A stretch of DNA of 64,000 nt from Symsagittifera roscoffensis (Eukaryota; Xenacoelomorpha; Acoela; Convolutidae), in assembly GCF_963678635.1 (NCBI RefSeq), contig NC_087066.1:40695223-40759222 (forward strand), given 5' to 3'. The notes beneath the pieces were generated by a model. The model was not told where the DNA came from and did not search any database. It was given only the letters and a program-made list of their open reading frames with translations. Shown piece after piece: positions 31,118 to 40,700 of the stretch. The translations under genes were made by a program, and so were the position numbers. Numbering within the stretch: the stretch's first letter is position 1; each line of letters opens with the position of its first letter.

Positions 31118-31360
31118 CTATCGGTTGTGGAGAAAAAATTCTATGATTTGTATGTGGTTTCTGTACTCCTTGTCCACGATATTCTTGATTATACGGTGCA
31201 AATATATCTGGTTGTAAAAATCATCATCTGAGGATAAGTAATCCATTTGATAAGATGTTTGTTTTTTATTTTTATTTTGTTGAAAAAATGGATAGTTTTC
31301 ACTACGATCCTGTGGAGGATGTAAATTTGTTTGGAAATTTACTGAATTAGGTGGTGCCAT
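31118..31360 (-). CDS. Probable N-terminal gag frame (80 codons)
   Basis: Starts at an ATG at 31360 that overlaps the 3' end of ORF2 by 22 nt. Its first half is coding-like (MAPPNSVNFQTNLHPPQDR). At about 31216-31220 (a T5 run on the coding strand) the coding character appears to pass into the -1 phase, which is the gag frame that opens at 31220 and reads FLQPDIFAPYNQEYRGQG. Gag may therefore really begin at this ATG and involve a -1 shift, or the copy has an indel here. Confidence 0.55.
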   Translation of the reverse strand: MAPPNSVNFQTNLHPPQDRSENYPFFQQNKNKKQTSYQMDYLSSDDDFYNQIYLHRIIKNIVDKEYRNHIQIIEFFLHNR

Positions 31361-32646
31361 TGAGTTATCCCAGTTTCGAGATCTTGTATAATTACTAAAA
31401 ATTTTTCGTGGTTGATAATTTGTTTTTGATGGAATGGGGTGTAATTATAATTATGGTCTGCAAAATTGTTTCTAGTGAACGTTTTGCGTGTTTTTGGCGG
31501 TATTGTCATGGGTCTGTATGTTTGGTCATCCATGTGTGAATATTTTGGGGCAACCGAAGGTTTAACGGTTGATTGTAAGGTTACCTGTGTTTGTGAAGGG
31601 TTTGTATTTCTTGGTGTTGTTAAGTTTGGACGTATTGGTGAAATACTTTGTTGTGTAGTTGTTGTGTGTACGATTTCTTCATTTATGAAGTGTGATGGTG
31701 TCTGGATATCTTGTTGAGTAAGATTCCTAGTTCCATTGAGGTTTTCATTGTGTATGACTGTAGAGTTTAAACTATTATTTTGCATATCGGGTAAAAATGT
31801 ATTATAGTTTAATGGTGTTGCATCAATGGTTAATGGTATTACTCTTACATAATCTCTTATATAAGATATCGTACTTTTTGCTTGGCTTGAGATTGATTGT
31901 GGGAAGTTTATGAATGCGGGATGAGACCATTCGGGGTCCCAAACATAGTCTGATTGTTCTGTGATGGCGGTATCATCGTTTGAGTTTTGGGGTCTAAAAT
32001 TTTTTCTTGCTTGTGAAATTAAATCAATATTATGTGTGAAATAATCTATTATGAACCATGCCAAAATTTTTTGTAAGTCGTGTTTTGTATGTTGTGAAAC
32101 TTCATCTTTCGTGAAATTTTCTTTAATTATATTTAGAAAACTAGAGAGTAGTGTGATTTCATGTCGTACTCTTATATGTTTAGATGTTTCTGTCGGTGAG
32201 ACATTTGGTATCTGGATTTCGTTTTCTAATATCGAGATATAACTATATATTATCGCAAAAACTTCATTGGTGAATATGGAGTTTGCTCTTTGTGAGTTAT
32301 GATATTGGATGCTTTTTATATATTCTGAGAATACTTTTGAAAATTCTAAATCAAGGTCGTCTGTTTGAATTATATATTTATTGTGATTCTGATTTGGTGA
32401 GCTGAATTCTATGGAGTAGATTCCGTATTGTTGTGTTAGGTTACATATATCTTTTAGATAGTGATCGATAATTTGTCTTTTGATTTTTAAATCTGGGAAC
32501 TCTGTTTTACATGGACTGATTCCGGGTTCAAACAAATTTAAGAGTAAATTTTTGCAAAATATATGCTGTCCTCTATCAGTGGTTGCATCTACTATAAAGG
32601 GGAAGATATCATCATCATCTGGACTTTCTTCACCTGGGGTGTGTGT
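31339..32646 (-). CDS. ORF2 upstream of gag, unrecognised (435 codons, no early ATG)
   Basis: The open frame runs from just after a TGA at 32649-32647 to 31339. It contains no ATG in roughly its first 300 codons, yet the sequence is protein-like from the start (DDDDIFPFIVDATTDRG, then HIFCKNLLLNLFEPG). The first 220 residues look alpha-helical and folded (LKIKRQIIDHYLKDIC, KILAWFIIDYFTHNIDL). The rest is Asn/Thr/Pro-rich. It overlaps ORF1 by 17 nt in the +1 phase, so ORF1-ORF2 may be one protein made by frameshifting or splicing. No family was recognised. It occupies the place of an extended gag or matrix region, which standard Ty3/Gypsy elements lack. Confidence 0.65.
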   Translation of the reverse strand, partial: THTPGEESPDDDDIFPFIVDATTDRGQHIFCKNLLLNLFEPGISPCKTEFPDLKIKRQIIDHYLKDICNLTQQYGIYSIEFSSPNQNHNKYIIQTDDLDLEFSKVFSEYIKSIQYHNSQRANSIFTNEVFAIIYSYISILENEIQIPNVSPTETSKHIRVRHEITLLSSFLNIIKENFTKDEVSQHTKHDLQKILAWFIIDYFTHNIDLISQARKNFRPQNSNDDTAITEQSDYVWDPEWSHPAFINFPQSISSQAKSTISYIRDYVRVIPLTIDATPLNYNTFLPDMQNNSLNSTVIHNENLNGTRNLTQQDIQTPSHFINEEIVHTTTTQQSISPIRPNLTTPRNTNPSQTQVTLQSTVKPSVAPKYSHMDDQTYRPMTIPPKTRKTFTRNNFADHNYNYTPFHQKQIINHEKFLVIIQDLETGITQWHHLIQ

Positions 32647-33097
32647 TCAGCTCATTTTTTCGTTTGATGACTGTTAATATGTAATTATCAATGTGTCTAA
32701 TTGGTTGATTCCAATTGTATAAATGTACTGGTTTGTGTTTATACTGCTTTTTTATTCTTCTTTTTCCTCTTTTTGATGAATTTGAAGTTGTTTCTGAGTC
32801 AGAGAAATATAATTGATCGTGAATTGGGCAATTTTTATCTATTGATTCTTTTAGTTTATAAAGTTCGTCTAAACTGTTGGTTTCTGATTCTGAAAATGCG
32901 TTGCGGTTTTTGGAAAATCTTTTTCGTGTAATTTGTCTTTGTTTAGTTATTATTTTTCTCTTTAGTGTTTGTCGTTTTGTTCGAATGTATCCAACTGTTT
33001 GTGTATGAGGTGTGATTACAAGGTCGTATTTTTTGTTATCTATTTCACAATTGTGTAAAACGATTGTTTGTTTATTTCCTAGGTTTTTAAATGACAT
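32630..33097 (-). CDS. ORF1, small basic protein upstream of gag (155 residues)
   Basis: Starts at an ATG and is the first sizeable frame after the leader. The middle is very basic (RTKRQTLKRKIITKQRQ, then ITRKRFSKNR), like arginine/lysine-rich nucleic-acid-binding or nuclear-localisation regions. An acidic/Ser patch (FSESETNSLDELYK and FSDSETTSNSSKRGKRR) follows. The C-terminus overlaps ORF2. No homologue was recognised. By position and charge it could be an RNA-binding regulatory protein, or the N-terminal part of an ORF1-ORF2 fusion; this is inference. Confidence 0.6.
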   Translation of the reverse strand: MSFKNLGNKQTIVLHNCEIDNKKYDLVITPHTQTVGYIRTKRQTLKRKIITKQRQITRKRFSKNRNAFSESETNSLDELYKLKESIDKNCPIHDQLYFSDSETTSNSSKRGKRRIKKQYKHKPVHLYNWNQPIRHIDNYILTVIKRKNELNTHPR

Positions 33098-34329
33098 AAG
33101 GTTTAGGATGACGGGTGCAAAAGGTTGTTAAATGATTTCTATTTGCTTAAACTGTTAGTCCTTACGATTTTTTTGTTAGCCTAACCTGGGTCTATTTGTT
33201 CAGGGTTGGGGAGAAAAGTATATCGATTCCGAAGAATGATTTTATACTTTCTCGTGGCTAGTATAAGCTAAGGTGTTAACTTACTTAATCTTAATTAAGG
33301 GTAGTGATTGTATTCAGGGTTGGAGAATAGTAAATCGATCCACAAGGTTCAGGTATAATTAGAACGCGAGTAGTTCGTTAGATACTATTTTAAACTTACT
33401 AAGTCTAAGATTTATCCTGGGTCTGGTAAGAGGGGGGATCAAGTGAAGGATGAATAACCGAAGTTCTTCACTGTTTATTCTAATTTGAATGATTAGTTTT
33501 GTTCAAAAATTTCTATTAGTCCTGGGTTTTTAGAAAGGGTTGGATAGTGAATTGACGTTTGAGGTCGTTAGACACTAGTTAAGTGGGTGGGGGAGAACAA
33601 AGTTGTTCTTTTTGATCCAAGGATAGGCCTTGATGATCAAGTTTTAAATTTAATTAAATAGAAAATGATTTAAGATCCAAGGATAAGCCTTGATGATCTG
33701 ATTTTAAAATTAAGTGAATTTAAGTTTTAAAATGATTTAAATTTGTGTAAGGAAAAGATTTAGTATTTTTATGATATTAGTGAGCTTATGAATGCTGTTA
33801 TGTTTAGGTGATGAAGCTGGAACAACAGGATGATTTATAATTACTAACCATTTATTGTCATGCTACTAATTTTTATTTTGATTTTTCAATAAATATTTTT
33901 CAAACATGTTTTGTATATTACTGCAGAATTTAGGAAAACGATCTGAGATCTCCTTATCAATCGTTATTGTATATTAATAATTTTGTTTAGCGCCTGAAAT
34001 GATTTTGAAGATTGACTTTAAGATTTTATGTTTGCAAATGAAAATCTAAATTCATTGCTAGTAGTATTCTAAATACAAAAGTTTGTGTTGGCTTTTGCCG
34101 AACTATCATATAACTATATGGTAAGTTTCTGCTTTGTCGTATGTCGTCTCTGGTTTGAGGTCTTCTTCCAATTCCGGGTAGTTCTGTTATCGTTCGGAAT
34201 ATTGGCTCTGATCTATTGAGTCGTAGAGACATTTCGATTAAATTATTGTCGTATAACATTTTGTAAATGTTTTGTCTGAATTCTAATCTATTATTGGTTA
34301 ATTCTAAGCTATTAAGGTCTTGTTCGAGA
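33098..34329 (-). other. Leader region of the giant element
   Basis: About 1.2 kb between the primer-binding site and ORF1. It contains one ATG-started minus-strand frame of 77 codons (34259-34026) with no motif, possibly chance or a short upstream peptide. It also holds direct repeats: GATCCAAGGATARGCCTTGATGATC at 33615 and 33674 (59 bp apart), and a TCAGGGTTGG...TCGATCC motif near 33201 and 33315 (about 114 bp apart). Such a leader commonly carries packaging, dimerisation or splice-donor signals, but none could be pinned down. Confidence 0.6.
33615..33709 (-). repeat. Leader direct repeat, two copies 59 bp apart
   Basis: GATCCAAGGATAGGCCTTGATGATCAAG at 33615 recurs as GATCCAAGGATAAGCCTTGATGATCTG at 33674, followed in both by ATTTTAAA-type sequence. 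Its place between primer-binding site and first gene suggests an RNA-level role; this is inference. Confidence 0.6.
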
Positions 34330-34344
34330 CTTATGGTCGCACCA
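34330..34344 (-). promoter_or_regulatory. Primer-binding site of the giant element
   Basis: On the minus strand, two bases after the 5' LTR end, TGGTGCGACCATAAG begins with TGG, as expected for a site complementary to a tRNA 3' end (CCA). The priming tRNA was not identified. Confidence 0.75.
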
Positions 34345-34346
34345 GA

Positions 34347-34756
34347 TGAGTTATGACCGAAGTGTATAACTCATAGAGTAATTTCGGATAGGGTACACCG
34401 TCTGCTCGTCACGCTATCTTATTTTCGGCCGGATAGATTCGTGCAACTTCTTAGTCTAATACCGATCCTAATCTTACTCTTATACTATCTAGTCTCAGGT
34501 TGTTTAACTAGTCTCTGCTAGGCTCAAAAGATCTAGGGTATACTGGTTTATTGCGGCTGCTGAAGTACTCGGGAGAGTTCAACTAACTTCTAAGTTAAAT
34601 TCAAATCTCTCTGGTGCTGAAATTACAAGTAATTTCAGCACTTACAAATAAGTGGATTGTTAGTCAGATGGATCATGATTGGTTAATATTAAATACTTTA
34701 CATTGGTAAAATATCTAATTTATCCAATCATAAAATGTAGTTTAGATCAGGTTCCA
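34347..34756 (-). repeat. 5' LTR of the giant retrovirus-like element
   Basis: 410 bp, matching the 3' LTR at all but two positions compared by eye. It begins TGGAACCT on the coding strand at 34756 and ends at 34347. The conserved hairpin is at 34614-34641. Near-identity implies a recent insertion relative to other repeats here. Confidence 0.95.
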
Positions 34757-37700
34757 CTTTCGTAACGAAAATAACGGAATATTTGTGCTCGGGGTGGGTT
34801 TTTTGTTTAGACAAATTGTGACTTTAAACTAGCCGTTTTTGACTAATTTTTTGTATATCACTCAAAAGGTATTGTTGTCTTGAGCTTAAAATTGAAAAGA
34901 TAATTTACTTTTGATCATTTTTCGGAAAGTTATGGGTTTCAAAGATAGCCATTTTGACCAGTTTGAGACAATTAACGCGCGATATTTTTCGCGCTTTTAA
35001 CGCGTAACCGGAGATGCAATCCGTTATAGAAATCGTTCCAAATTGGGTGAAGGAATCTTATTTGCAATTATTGTTTCGTTACTAGGAGCGAAATCTATCA
35101 CTTCGTAACTTATATGGCGTGTGAGAGAATGTTTTTTCAAAAATCTCAATTTTTTTCTTTTTTATTTTATTGCATTTGATATTTTCATGTTATTACTGCT
35201 CCATAGACTTTAAAAAGCAGTCGGAGCAGTCTTGTTAGTATTTGATATTCTTGTTAATTTTCTTTTTCAAAAAAAAACAGGAAATAAAAATTGCAACTTT
35301 TGTTTTTCACGCGATGAAAAGAACCTAACTTTTGCTGTTATCTCAACAACTACAAGTAATTAACGTTTAAAACTTAGACATATGATAGATAAAACAGCTA
35401 ATTGAAAGCTAATAGGATTAACCATTTTAAAAACTTGTGTTTAAGGTCTCATCAGTTTTGTCTTAATTAAGAAGAACGGCCATTGACTACTCATCAATGA
35501 AGCAATAACTCAAATTTTAGCTTGTTACTAAAAAAATTGCTTATTTTTTTAAACAAACTTCTGTCTAAGAGCTTAAAAAAATTCTGAATACTAAGCTATG
35601 TGAAATTTTTTACGAGGTCCTACATATTAGAAGTTTCAAAGAAGTTTTATTAGAAGTTTCAAAGGCCTTTTAGAGAAGTTTCAAACTGCTGATGTTGTTG
35701 ACAGGAATGTTTCACACTAAAAACACTTCTCTGACTCCCGCCCACAAATTAAAGGACCAAATTACAACTAGAAAGATAGTTTATTAAGGTTTCATTTAAT
35801 TGCTTTCTAATAAACAGTTTCATTCATCATGTGTTGAAGTTTCTAAGCATCAATTGGTAGCAGTTGTAGAAAAAACGGTGAAAACGTGGAAAGATCATTC
35901 ATTTAATTACTTGAAAACTAAATGTTGCAACTTTTTTGTCCCGTGACTGTATTGAAGCGCAAGCGGCAAACTAATTATTTCCAAATTGAAGTGAAACAAG
36001 CGATCTAGTTTCATAATTACGTTACCAGATGCAAAAGGTATCAATCTTTTCTTGAATTGGGCTATTGATTTGGGGTAGTAGGAGAAAAAATTTGAAAAAA
36101 AAATCTTTTTTTCTTGAAATTTTGGTCAAGTTGTTCGGTTAAATCTTATTCACCAGGACATTAAAGGGTAGTCGAGGCACTCGGGGCTGAGCCTTGCTAA
36201 TAGTTCTCTTGTTTCGACTGTATATTTTATTATGTTGTATGGTATTTCACTCATGGCCTTTTCTCATAAAACTATGGATGGGAGAGGAATTGAAGGTATT
36301 CAGTTTTGCATATATATTGCGCACTATTTTACAGTTTTTTACTGAAGCATTCGGTACCATATTTGAAAAAATGCTGCCCGACCGAATATTTGAAATTTTG
36401 CCCTGAAACAGGTGGTTTGGTTATATTTATCTTGACATGAATAAAGTGCATAAGTTAGGCTTGAAACTGGTTACAGCAGCAAAAAGTGAGATCACAGAAG
36501 AAGCCCTTATGCTGCCTTCCAATTAGTTCAAAATAGTCCAAAAAGAGTCTCAAAACAATCTTTCAAAAAAGAAACAAATTTTACCATATTAAAAATCTCT
36601 AAAACACTCATTCTACAAAGTTTCTGTTATAGCGTTGCCTAGGTAGCAAGTAAATCAGGTTTAGTTATCAATCGAAATTGGAAATGAAATTTATACAAGA
36701 CTGCTCGTATCAGGGCGAAGCCCTGAATGTTCCGACTGCCTTTTAAGGTTTACGGAGCAGCAGTAATAAAATAAAAATTTAAATGAAATAAAACAAAATG
36801 AAATTTTTTTTTTCTAAAATTTGAAATTTTTTATGAAAATCATCCCCCCACACGCCATATAAAGTACAAAAAGATAGATTTCGTTCCGTGTAACAAATCA
36901 TATATGGCAAATAAGCTTCGTTCAACCAATTTGGAATGATTTATAAGACGGATTAAATCTCCGCTTACGCGTTAATAGCGCGAAATATATCCCGCGTTAA
37001 TTGTCCCAAATTGGTCAAAATGGCCAAAATGGCAATCTTTAAACCCTCATAACTTTACGAAAAATGATCACAGGTGAAATATATTTTCAAATTTAAGCTC
37101 AGGACAACAATGGCTTTCGAATGATATAAAAAAATTCCGTCAAAAATGGCTAGTTAAAAAGTCGAAATTTGTCTGAAGAAAAAAAACCCACCCCGAGCAC
37201 AAATAATCCGTTAGTTTCGTATCGAAAGTCGGAACAATAACTCATGCTTTATTTGAACACTGAATAGTTGAATGATGCAACTGCTTTTCAAGGTATATTT
37301 AGGTTGAGATTTGACAAAATCAAAAAAATCCCGTTTTAAATAATCTATTTATTTCTATAGAACTTTTTACAAGTTAAGTGATGCCTCTAAAATAATTAGT
37401 AGATTATTATGATTTTTTACTATTGAAATTTTGAGGAAAATTTTAAATGACTAGCATGACACGCTTAAGACAGTTTGAAAGTTTTTTGACACCAAAAACT
37501 TTTCACAACAAAATCGGCAATATTTGGTTGCACCATGCACATACAAATCCAAATACAATTAACGCGCGATATTTTTCGCGCTCTTAACGCGTAACCGGAG
37601 ATGCAATCCGTTATAGAAATCGTTCCAAAATGGGTGAAGGAATCTTATTTGCAATTATTGTTTCGTTACTAGGAGCGAAATCTATCACTTCGTAATTTAT

Positions 37701-40700
37701 ATGGCGTGTGAGAGAATGTTTTTTCAAAAATCTCAATTTTTTTCTTTTTTATTTTATTGCATTTGATATTTTCATGTTATTACTGCTCCATAGACTTTAA
37801 AAAGCAGTCGGAGCAGTCTTGTTAGTATTTAATATTCTTGTTAATTTTCTTTTTAAAAAAAACAGGAAATAAAAATTGCAACTTTTGTTTATCAAGCGAT
37901 GAAAAGAACCTAACTTTTGCTGTTTTCTCAACAACTACAAGTAATTAACTTTTAAAACTTAGACATATGATAGATAAAACAGCTAATTGAAAGCTAATAA
38001 GATTAACCATTTTAAAAACTTGTGTTTAAGGTCACATCAGTTTTGTCTTAATTAAGAAGAACGGCCATTAACTACTCATCAATGAAGCAATAACTCAAAT
38101 TTTAGATTGTTACTAAAAAAATTGCTTATTTTTTTAAACAAACTTTTGTCTAAGAGCTTAAAAAAATGCTGAATACTAAGCTATATGAAATTTTTTACGA
38201 GGACCTACATATTAAAAGTTTCAAAGAAGTTTTATTAGAAGTTTCAAAGGCCTTTTAGAGAAGTTTCAAACTGCTGATGTTGTTGACAGGAATGTTTCAC
38301 ACTAAAAACACTTCTCTGACTCCCGCCCACAAATTAAAGGACCAAAATACAACTAGAAAGATAGTTTATTAAGGTTTCATTTAATTGCTTTCTAATAAAC
38401 AGTTTCTTTCATCATGTGTTGAAGTTTCTAAGCATCAATTGGTAGCAGTTGTAGAAAAAACGGTGAAAACGTGGAAAGATCATTCATTTAATTACTTGAA
38501 AACTAAATGTTGCAACTTTTTTGTCCCGTGACTGTATTGAAGCGCAAGCGGCAAACTAATTATTTCCAAATTGAAGTGAAACAAGCGATCTAGTTTCATA
38601 ATTACGTTACCAGATGCAAAAGGTATCAATCTTTTCTTGAATTGGGCTATTGATTTGGGGTAGTAGGAGAAAAAATTTGAAAAAAAAATCTTTTTTTCTT
38701 GAAATTTTGGTCAAGTTGTTCGGTTAAATCTTATTCACCAGGACATTAAAGGGTAGTCGAGGCACTCGGGGCTGAGCCTTGCTAATAGTTCTCTTGTTTC
38801 GACTGTATATTTTATTATGTTGTATGGTATTTCACTCATGGCCTTTTCTCATAAAACTATGGATGGGAGAGGAATTGAAGGTATTCAGTTTTGCATATAT
38901 ATTGCGCACTATTTTACAGTTTTTTACTGAAGCATTCGGTACCATATTTGAAAAAATGCTGCCCGACCGAATATTTGAAATTTTGCCCTGAAACAGGTGG
39001 TTTGGTTATATTTATCTTGACATGAATAAAGTGCATAAGTTAGGCTTGAAACTGGTTACAGCAGCAAAAAAAGAGATCACAGAAGAAGCCCTTATGCTGC
39101 CTTCCAATTAGTTCGAAATAGTCCAAAAAGAGTCTCAAAACAATCTTTCAAAAAAGAAACAAATTTTACCATATTAAAAATCTCTAAAACACTCATTCTA
39201 CAAAGTTTCTGTTATAGCGTTGCCTAGGTAGCAAGTAAATCAGGTTTAGTTATCAATCGAAATTGGAAATGAAATTTATACAAGACTGCTCGTATCAGGG
39301 CGAAGCCCTGAATGTTCCGACTGCCTTTTAAGGTTTACGGAGCAGCAGTAATAAAATAAAAATTTAAATGAAATAAAACAAAATGAAATTTTTTTTTTCT
39401 AAAATTTGAAATTTTTTATGAAAATCATCCCCCCACACGCCATATAAAGTACAAAAAGATAGATTTCGTTCCGTGTAACAAATCATATATGGCAAATAAG
39501 CTTCGTTCAACCAATTTGGAATGATTTATAAGACGGATTAAATCTCCGCTTACGCGTTAATAGCGCGAAATATATCCCGCGTTAATTGTCCCAAATTGGT
39601 CAAAATGGCCAAAATGGCAATCTTTAAACCCTCATAACTTTACGAAAAATGATCACAGGTGAAATATATTTTCAAATTTAAGCTCAGGACAACAATGGCT
39701 TTCGAATGATATAAAAAAATTCCGTCAAAAATGGCTAGTTAAAAAGTCGAAATTTGTCTGAAGAAAAAAAACCCACCCCGAGCACAAATAATCCGTTAGT
39801 TTCGTATCGAAAGTCGGAACAATAACTCATGCTTTATTTGAACACTGAATAGTTGAATGATGCAACTGCTTTTCAAGGTATATTTAGGTTGAGATTTGAC
39901 AAAATCAAAAAAATCCCGTTTTAAATAATCTATTTATTTCTATAGAACTTTTTACAAGTTAAGTGATGCCTCTAAAATAATTAGTAGATTATTATGATTT
40001 TTTACTATTGAAATTTTGAGGAAAATTTTAAATGACTAGCATGACACGCTTAAGACAGTTTGAAAGTTTTTTGACACCAAAAACTTTTCACAACAAAATC
40101 GGCAATATTTGGTTGCACCATGCACATACAAATCCAAATACAATTAACGCGCGATATTTTTCGCGCTCTTAACGCGTAACCGGAGATGCAATCCGTTATA
40201 GAAATCGTTCCAAAATGGGTGAAGGAATCTTATTTGCAATTATTGTTTCGTTACTAGGAGCGAAATCTATCACTTCGTAATTTATATGGCGTGTGAGAGA
40301 ATGTTTTTTCAAAAATCTCAATTTTTTTCTTTTTTATTTTATTGCATTTGATATTTTCATGTTATTACTGCTCCATAGACTTTAAAAAGCAGTCGGAGCA
40401 GTCTTGTTAGTATTTGATATTCTTGTTAATTTTCTTTTTAAAAAAAACAGGAAATAAAAATTGCAACTTTTGTTTATCAAGCGATGAAAAGAACCTAACT
40501 TTTGCTGTTTTCTCAACAACTACAAGTAATTAACTTTTAAAACTTAGACATATGATAGATAAAACAGCTAATTGAAAGCTAATAAGATTAACCATTTTAA
40601 AAACTTGTGTTTAAGGTCACATCAGTTTTGTCTTAATTAAGAAGAACGGCCATTGACTACTCATCAATGAAGCAATAACTCAAATTTTAGCTTGTTACTA

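Larger units (their letters stand above)
15849..34756 (-). mobile_element. Giant Ty3/Gypsy-type endogenous retrovirus (18.9 kb) with extra genes
   Basis: A full-length LTR retroelement in minus orientation. The LTRs (410 bp, TG...CA on the coding strand) lie at 34347-34756 (5') and 15849-16258 (3') and differ at two positions by eye. The 4-bp target duplication CTTT is at 15845-15848 and 34757-34760. A 15-nt primer-binding site (TGGTGCGACCATAAG, minus strand) follows the 5' LTR after two bases. Order on the coding strand: leader repeats, ORF1, ORF2, gag, protease, RT-RNase H, integrase (DD35E, GPY/F-like tail), two small hydrophobic ORFs, a methionine-free ORF, an env-like gene, and a 602-residue ORF. 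Classical Ty3/Gypsy elements are roughly 5-8 kb, so this one is at least twice as long. Young LTRs contrast with two in-frame TAA codons and one frame break in pol, so it may be recently inactivated, or it may use recoding at some of these sites. Confidence 0.95.

Noticed and set aside
33615-33709. CRISPR-like or satellite array
   Set aside because: Only two imperfect copies, inside a retroviral leader in a eukaryotic genome.
36194-36406. 70-codon frame in the fold-back loop, repeated identically at 38779-38991
   Set aside because: Its duplication is explained by the tandem array; the third unit has lost it, the composition is that of chance AT-rich sequence, and no domain or start context supports it.
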